This document shows, piece by piece, positions 1-5,674 of a stretch of DNA of 5,674 nt. Position 1 is the first letter of the stretch. Each line of letters starts with the position of its first letter. Both the position numbers and the translations under genes were made by a program. Origin of the DNA: Verrucomicrobiota bacterium (GTDB taxonomy: Bacteria; Verrucomicrobiota; Verrucomicrobiia; Methylacidiphilales; Verrucolacustridaceae); NCBI GenBank assembly GCA_016876055.1, contig VHDM01000070.1:1-5674 (forward strand). Direction: 5' to 3'. Under the pieces are notes generated by a model. It made no database searches. It was not told where the DNA came from and worked only from the letters and a program-made list of their open reading frames with translations.

Positions 1-87
1 CCCGACAGGGCCAAGGACGACGAAGATCCGTATCGCATTCTGGATACGACAGAAATTAAGACCACCTGGCATCCGATCGGTGGTTAG
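1..87 (+). CDS. 3' end of an unidentified gene (partial)
   Basis: Reading frame 1 is open from the first base to a TAG at 85-87 and encodes the last 28 residues of a protein whose start lies outside the window. The tail is hydrophilic and charged at first (DRAKDDEDPYRIL) and ends in TTWHPIGG. I do not recognise the family from so short a tail, and a chance open frame of this length cannot be excluded. In its favour are balanced codon use, and a stop followed at once by an AT-rich, promoter-like gap before the next gene on the same strand. No terminator hairpin is visible after the stop. Confidence 0.5.
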   Translation, partial: PDRAKDDEDPYRILDTTEIKTTWHPIGG

Positions 88-116
88 TGGATATCCCTTA
101 AGTACTATCCTTTAAT
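88..116 (+). promoter_or_regulatory. Candidate sigma70-type promoter in an AT-rich gap
   Basis: The 38 bases between the upstream stop and the next reading frame are about 24% GC, in clear contrast with the rest of the window. TGGATA at 88-93 (4 of 6 matches to TTGACA) and TTTAAT at 111-116 (5 of 6 matches to TATAAT) are separated by 17 bp, the ideal spacing. Transcription would begin near 122-124. This is inferred from base composition and spacing only. Confidence 0.35.
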
Positions 117-125
117 TATTTAAAT

Positions 126-917
126 TTGTCGTCGGTTTCGGTGCTTATTAGTTTAGGGGTGTTGAGAGTGATTTCCGCGCTTGCCCTGTCTTCAGCATTT
201 TTGATGGGTTTCACGACCCCGGCACTCGCCCTGACCCCTTTGCAAATCGCCGAAAAGGCCCGGGACAGAGATCAGGAAAACCTAAGAAAATATGGAGCTA
301 CGCCCTGCCGTTTGGTGGAGGTTAAAGAGGAGTTAAACGAGAAAGGTGCAGTGGAAGAGCGGGAGGAAAAAACGATTCAGGTGGCAGCATCCTCTGTTCC
401 CATCCCTGGCGGCCGGGAGACCCAGAGAATTTCCCCGGGGATGCACGCCAAAAACCCCAAAGAGGACAGCTCCATTCTCGACCACCTCGATCTCTTTGAC
501 TGGAAACTGGAAGGGGAGGATGAATCCCAGGGGGAGCCTTGCTATCGACTGGCTTTTGCTCCGAAGAAAGGGGTTAAGACCATGAGCGGACGGGATGCGG
601 TGATGGCCCAAACCAGCGGCCACTGCTGGGTGGCCAAGCGGGATTTCTCCAGACTCCGGTTGGAGGGAAGGCTAAAAAAACCTGTCGAGGTGATGGGCTT
701 TCTGGTGACGGTCCGCGAAGTTGATTTTCTAACTACCACCCGTCGGATAGCAGGGGGCGTGGCAGCACCCTTACAGATCCGCTACCGATTCCGGGTGGAA
801 GTTTTTCCGTTTTTTGAATTTCACGAGCGGCACACGCAAAAATTCGATTTCACGAGCCAGGCGAAATCCTGGGCCTCTTCGAAGAATCAAAAAGGTGGAG
901 TCGCGGGCCTGAAGTGA
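126..917 (+). CDS. Secreted LolA-like (outer-membrane lipoprotein-sorting fold) protein
   Basis: The frame encodes up to 263 residues with an N-terminal signal peptide: a hydrophobic core ending in PALA, with cleavage expected after Ala35 and the mature protein starting LTPLQIAEKA. The mature part alternates charged beta-strand-like stretches (VEVKEELNEKGAVEE, YRLAFAPKKG, GHCWVAKRDFSRLRLEGRL, FRVEVFPFFEFHERHTQKFDF). The order of a 'YRL..F.P', a 'G..W.....D..RLRLEG' and a late 'F....' strand pattern resembles LolA/LolB-fold periplasmic proteins, so a role in binding lipid or lipoprotein in the periplasm is plausible but not proven. Three cysteines are present (61, 139, 167). The start is unsettled. 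TTG at 126 is the first start codon after an in-frame stop at 99-101 but has no ribosome binding site. GTG at 168 has AGGGG (155-159) at 8 bases. TTG at 162 would give a textbook signal peptide (MRVISALALSS). The longest frame is given here. The 3' end overlaps the convergent amidase gene by 31 bp. Confidence 0.7.
   Translation: MSSVSVLISLGVLRVISALALSSAFLMGFTTPALALTPLQIAEKARDRDQENLRKYGATPCRLVEVKEELNEKGAVEEREEKTIQVAASSVPIPGGRETQRISPGMHAKNPKEDSSILDHLDLFDWKLEGEDESQGEPCYRLAFAPKKGVKTMSGRDAVMAQTSGHCWVAKRDFSRLRLEGRLKKPVEVMGFLVTVREVDFLTTTRRIAGGVAAPLQIRYRFRVEVFPFFEFHERHTQKFDFTSQAKSWASSKNQKGGVAGLK
876..885. repeat. 10-bp perfect palindrome at the end of the amidase gene
   Basis: TCTTCGAAGA reads the same on both strands. 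It lies immediately beyond the amidase stop codon (887-889, minus strand) and inside the 3' end of the LolA-like gene. A further short inverted repeat follows on the minus strand (CCAGG 857-861 with CCTGG 868-872, 6-base loop), with a TTTTT run further along near 838-842. These could contribute to ending the minus-strand transcript, but no U-tract directly follows either repeat. Confidence 0.25.
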
Positions 918-1924
918 GACGAAACATCCCCGGCCAGATCAATGGCGCCGGGGGTCAGGGATAAAGCCGGTTGGCCCTTTTCCGGTTTAAAATCCGCAAA
1001 ATCTACCCAGAAGAAGTTTGGAGTGGTGGTTAGTTCAAATCCGTAGACCCCGTGGGTTAGATCAGCGACGGTGCGGTACTCGGTATTATAAACTGGAAAG
1101 CCATCCCCCAGCTTGATGTAAGGCGTGCCGAAGGGGACCGAAACACCGCGGATCGCGGCCAGAAGGGTGGCAAAAGCCTCCTGCATGTCCTTCGGCTCCG
1201 GGAAGAACTTGGAATAGTAGGCCGCCCGCTGGAAGCGATCAGGAGCCGAAATATTTCCCGGAACGGGAGTGTCCTGTCCAGGCTTCGAAAAATCCATCTT
1301 CGCCAGGAGAGCCAACTGCTCTTCGTAAGGCGGGTCATTGGTCATGATGGTGTATTGCCGCCCTTGGTGGATTTTGGGTTTGCCGCCGACGTACTCAATG
1401 ATGGCGGAGTCGCCCGTTTTATCCTCAAGAGCCAAGTGGATGGTGGCGTCATGACCGTGGGCCTGAACCAGGACGGGCTGCGCGTTCTTGAGTAAGGCCA
1501 GCGCCTCTTTGACGGTGGCGGCTTGATCCAGCACGTATTGGAGCCAGAGCGCGGCGGAAACGCCCTTTTTCTTGGGATCCCTTGGTCCGAAATCAGTTTT
1601 GGCCAGATAAAGAAGATGGCCCCCCAGCCCTTTTTCGTTCATGCCATCGATCGAACCCACCCCATAAATTCCCACCACAACGCTTGCGTATTTTGAAGTC
1701 CAGCGCAGGGGATTCTCTTGCACCACGGTTTCGGGTCCACATTTCGAGCCGTCCCGTTCCATGCCCCTTGGCAGAAACCATAAGACCGGCTCCGTGCTCT
1801 CCGGCCAGTCCATCGATCGGGCCACCAAAACCCCGTACTTGTTGTCGTTCCAAAGGATTCGGCTGCAGGCCGGGGAGATGGCAGTCCCTGCAACCAGGAG
1901 AGCCAAACCAAGCAGAAAGCGCAT
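887..1924 (-). CDS. Secreted choloylglycine hydrolase / penicillin V acylase family amidase (Ntn hydrolase)
   Basis: The 345-residue product is a linear C-N amide hydrolase; family members cleave bile-salt conjugates, penicillin V or N-acyl-homoserine lactones. A signal peptide (MRFLLGLALLVAGTAISPA) precedes Cys20, which becomes the N-terminal nucleophile after processing. Catalytic positions fit: Cys20, Arg36 (+16) and Asp39 (+19, in RSMDW) have exactly the bile-salt-hydrolase spacing. The GMNEKGLGG motif (94-102) is followed by Tyr106 at the position that is Asn in bile salt hydrolases and Tyr in penicillin V acylases. Asn196 (MTND) matches the oxyanion Asn, and the DRFQR motif (229-233) holds the conserved Arg. 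Length is normal for the family. The ATG at 1924 is chosen because it starts the signal peptide; the frame stays open upstream but would run into pgi. AGGA lies about 12 bases before the start. The gene follows pgi by 20 bp, so co-transcription is likely. It should act in the periplasm. The substrate is unknown; the Tyr favours an acylase of the penicillin V type over a bile salt hydrolase. Confidence 0.9.
   Translation of the reverse strand: MRFLLGLALLVAGTAISPACSRILWNDNKYGVLVARSMDWPESTEPVLWFLPRGMERDGSKCGPETVVQENPLRWTSKYASVVVGIYGVGSIDGMNEKGLGGHLLYLAKTDFGPRDPKKKGVSAALWLQYVLDQAATVKEALALLKNAQPVLVQAHGHDATIHLALEDKTGDSAIIEYVGGKPKIHQGRQYTIMTNDPPYEEQLALLAKMDFSKPGQDTPVPGNISAPDRFQRAAYYSKFFPEPKDMQEAFATLLAAIRGVSVPFGTPYIKLGDGFPVYNTEYRTVADLTHGVYGFELTTTPNFFWVDFADFKPEKGQPALSLTPGAIDLAGDVSSHFRPATPPF
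926..955 (+). terminator. GC-rich hairpin downstream of the LolA-like gene (no U-tract)
   Basis: ATCCCCGGC at 926-934 pairs with GCCGGGGGT at 947-955. This gives nine pairs including one G-U, around a 12-base loop, starting 8 bases after the stop codon at 915-917. It would fold in the plus-strand transcript and could slow or stop transcription before it runs through the antisense amidase gene. No run of U follows, so it is not a classical intrinsic terminator. The same bases code for the C-terminal part of the amidase, so the repeat may be coincidental. Confidence 0.35.
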
Positions 1925-1936
1925 GAAGTGATGCTT

Positions 1937-1940
1937 TCCT
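1937..1940 (-). promoter_or_regulatory. Weak ribosome binding site of the amidase gene
   Basis: On the minus strand AGGA stands 12 bases before the ATG at 1924, within the 20-bp gap after the pgi stop codon. The spacing is longer than ideal, but it is the only purine-rich match available, and it lies just after the pgi stop, as expected for a downstream operon gene. Confidence 0.4.
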
Positions 1941-1944
1941 AAAA

Positions 1945-4367
<2,423 letters not shown>

Positions 4368-4371
<4 letters not shown>

Positions 4372-5114
4372 ATTTTCCCCAGCGCTAAAAGCAGGGTGCG
4401 GGTGCTGATGAGGATGAGAACGATCCCGACAATCCGCATGAGGACCTTGGAGGGGAGGATTTGGCAAAGTTTGGCGGCGAAGGGGGCGGCAATGATTCCA
4501 CCCAAAATGAGCCCGGCGATGATTTTGAAATTTTCCAATTGTAGGAAGATAAAAAAGGTGACGGCCTGGCTTAGGGTGACAAAAAATTCGGCCAGGTTTA
4601 CCGATCCGATCACATAACGGGGCTGGTGGCCTTTGGCCAACAGCGTGGAGGTCACGATTGGTCCCCAGCCACCTCCGCCGACGGCGTCGAGAAACCCTCC
4701 GGTGGCGGCCAGCGGAACCGCTTTGGTGGGTTCGGTGCCAATGGAGATCGGTTTATGGTTGGATCGCCAGAGAATGTATCCGCCCATCAGAATGAGATAG
4801 ACGCTGATCCATGGCTTAAGCTTATCGCCGGGGAAGTTGGAAAGAATGTAGGCTCCGGTAACCCCTCCCAGGACCCCGGGAATGGCAATTTCCCAAAAAA
4901 GGGCGCGGTTGACGTTTTGGTGGAAGAGGTGACTCACCCCGCTGATCCCCGTGGTGAAAATTTCCGAAACCTTGACGCTGTAGCTGATCATGGCGGGGGC
5001 CACCCCAAGGGTGAGAAGAAAGGAGGAGCAGGTAACGCCATAGGCCATCCCGAGTGCCCCGTCGACCAACTGGCCCACCAGTCCCACCAACATGGCCGTA
5101 AGCAGAATCGGCAT
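4368..5114 (-). CDS. TauE/SafE-family (DUF81) sulfite/organosulfonate-type membrane exporter
   Basis: The 248-residue product is very hydrophobic and of typical TauE/SafE length. Several membrane segments are visible, near residues 2-17, 25-45, 72-91, 101-116, 132-160, 168-191, 197-216 and 225-246. The two halves carry related glycine-rich re-entrant motifs, GLVGQLVDGALGMAYG (11-26) and GGFLDAVGGGGWGP (139-152), the internal duplication typical of the family. Characterised members are implicated in export of sulfite, sulfoacetate or other organosulfonates, but many have unknown substrates and the true cargo here cannot be read from sequence. The ATG at 5114 is the first start after an in-frame stop at 5139-5141. 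It has no clear Shine-Dalgarno sequence, and a leader of only about 15 bases is implied by the candidate promoter. The gene is divergent from an aldehyde dehydrogenase and ends against the metallo-hydrolase gene. Confidence 0.93.
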
Positions 5115-5136
5115 AGCTGAGACGCTATGGGAAAAA

Positions 5137-5166
5137 ATTACCGGGCGGAAGGATTATGACTGTCAT
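5137..5166 (-). promoter_or_regulatory. Candidate promoter of the TauE/SafE-family gene
   Basis: On the minus strand ATGACA (plus-strand 5161-5166; 5 of 6 matches to TTGACA) and GGTAAT (plus-strand 5137-5142; 4 of 6 matches to TATAAT) are separated by 18 bp. Transcription would start near 5130, leaving a leader of about 16 bases before the ATG at 5114. Its -35 element lies inside the palindrome at 5156-5166, so a protein bound there would be expected to block it. Confidence 0.35.
5156..5166. promoter_or_regulatory. Palindromic operator candidate between exporter and aldehyde dehydrogenase genes
   Basis: ATGACTGTCAT is a perfect 5+5 bp inverted repeat around one central base. Its centre (5161) is within 3 bp of the midpoint of the 87-bp gap between the divergent starts at 5114 and 5202, the position expected for an operator serving both genes. 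No regulator gene lies in the window to pair with it. Confidence 0.4.
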
Positions 5167-5190
5167 TGTGCGGGTTCGCCCACGCTGAGT

Positions 5191-5194
5191 AGGA
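5191..5194 (+). promoter_or_regulatory. Ribosome binding site that sets the GTG start of the aldehyde dehydrogenase
   Basis: AGGA ends 7 bases before GTG at 5202-5204. An in-frame TAG at 5190-5192 rules out any earlier start, and the next in-frame alternative is TTG at 5211. Spacing and position therefore support GTG 5202. This is the best Shine-Dalgarno match of any gene in the window. Confidence 0.65.
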
Positions 5195-5201
5195 TGATGA
5201 G

Positions 5202-5674
5202 GTGAAGCTCTTGGACATTTTCAGCCCCTATGACGGCAAAAAGGTGGGGGCAGTGGCGGTACAGGACCGCGCGGAAGTGCAAAAGCGGTTGGACCAGGCC
5301 GCGGCCGCCTTCTCCGATCGTAGCCGCTGGCTGAGCGTTCCCCAGCGGATGGAAATTCTCGAAAAGTTTGGAAACCTCCTCAAGGCCAATGAGGAAAAGA
5401 TGATCCGCCAGTCGCTCGCCGAGGGGGGTAAGCCTCTCATGGATACCAAGGTGGAGATGGCCCGGGCGTTCCATGGGGTGAAGGTGGCGATCGAGACAAT
5501 TCCGCATCTGGCGGGCCGGGAGATCCCGATGCGGCTCAATGCCGCCTCCATGAATCGGCTGGCGCACACCTATCGGGAGCCGGGCGGTCTGGTGACGGCG
5601 ATCAGCGCCTTTAATCACCCGATGAATCTGATTATCCACCAGGTGATTCCGGCGGTGGCCACCGGATGTCCGGT
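5202..5674 (+). CDS. Aldehyde dehydrogenase family protein (N-terminal part, cut by window end)
   Basis: The first 157 residues of an NAD(P)-dependent aldehyde dehydrogenase, which oxidises an aldehyde to the acid in the cytoplasm, are present. The family N-terminus is visible: SPYDGKKVGAV (8-18), a helical RAEVQKRLDQAAAAF segment, a VPQRMEIL.KF...L segment and E.GKP (74-78). The strongest evidence is REPGGLVTAISAFNHPMN (125-142), corresponding to the family's 'REP.G....I.P.N.P' block with the oxyanion-hole Asn at 138, followed by HQVIPAVATGCPV at the edge. The catalytic Cys and Glu and most of the cofactor site lie beyond the window, so the subfamily and substrate cannot be assigned; the style recalls lactaldehyde / non-phosphorylating glyceraldehyde-3-phosphate dehydrogenase-like members. 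The start is GTG, supported by AGGA at 7 bases. It is divergent from the exporter gene. Confidence 0.92.
   Translation, partial: MKLLDIFSPYDGKKVGAVAVQDRAEVQKRLDQAAAAFSDRSRWLSVPQRMEILEKFGNLLKANEEKMIRQSLAEGGKPLMDTKVEMARAFHGVKVAIETIPHLAGREIPMRLNAASMNRLAHTYREPGGLVTAISAFNHPMNLIIHQVIPAVATGCP

Noticed and set aside
1862..1870. Lipoprotein signal (SPAC) at the amidase N-terminus
   Set aside because: The residue at -3 is Ser rather than Leu/Val/Ile, and the Cys has the exact spacing to Arg36 and Asp39 expected of the catalytic nucleophile, so a lipid anchor on it is unlikely.
4626..5120. Open frame of 164 codons on the plus strand antisense to the exporter
   Set aside because: It has no domain or ribosome binding site and mirrors the conserved membrane protein on the other strand.
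5172..5181. Small GGG-TTCG-CCC hairpin upstream of the aldehyde dehydrogenase
   Set aside because: Only three contiguous pairs, the closing pair is not the stabilising C-G of a UUCG tetraloop, and no U-tract follows, so neither a terminator nor a riboswitch is supported.
5194..5205. Tiny reading frame ATG ATG AGG TGA overlapping the aldehyde dehydrogenase start
   Set aside because: It overlaps the ribosome binding site, codes for three residues only and is easily explained by chance.

Overview
This is a moderately GC-rich, gene-dense chromosomal window with seven coding regions. Two are cut by the window edges. There is no sign of phage, transposon, CRISPR or RNA genes. Three products carry or suggest a Gram-negative envelope context: a LolA-like secreted protein, a periplasmic choloylglycine-hydrolase-family enzyme and a TauE/SafE exporter. 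Shine-Dalgarno signals are weak or absent before most genes. Together with the gene content this fits a Gram-negative such as a member of the PVC group (for example Verrucomicrobiota), but that placement is tentative and rests on no marker gene.

Left part (1-917, + strand): the last 28 codons of an unidentified gene are followed by a 38-bp AT-rich gap with a promoter-like sequence. A secreted protein of about 250 residues, resembling LolA-fold outer-membrane lipoprotein-sorting proteins, comes next. Its 3' end overlaps the 3' end of the next gene on the opposite strand by 31 bp.

Middle part (887-3591, - strand): pgi (glucose-6-phosphate isomerase, complete, E. coli type) is followed 20 bp downstream by a secreted Ntn-hydrolase of the choloylglycine hydrolase / penicillin V acylase family. 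The two probably share a transcript. pgi supplies central carbon metabolism; the amidase would act in the periplasm, so the link looks transcriptional rather than metabolic.

Right part (3592-5674): a 96-bp divergent gap with an 8+8 bp inverted repeat separates pgi from a UPF0173-type metallo-beta-lactamase-fold hydrolase (+). That gene converges on a TauE/SafE-family membrane exporter (-), and the two stop codons share a TTAA. The exporter is divergent from an aldehyde dehydrogenase (+, cut by the window end) across an 87-bp gap. An 11-bp palindrome sits at the middle of that gap and overlaps a plausible exporter promoter.

Most of the window is ordinary housekeeping and accessory metabolism. 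The points most worth a second look are the divergent exporter/aldehyde dehydrogenase pair with its central palindrome, the pgi-amidase pairing, and the overlapping convergent gene ends with a hairpin inside the antisense coding region. I found no convincing evidence of an undescribed multi-gene system.
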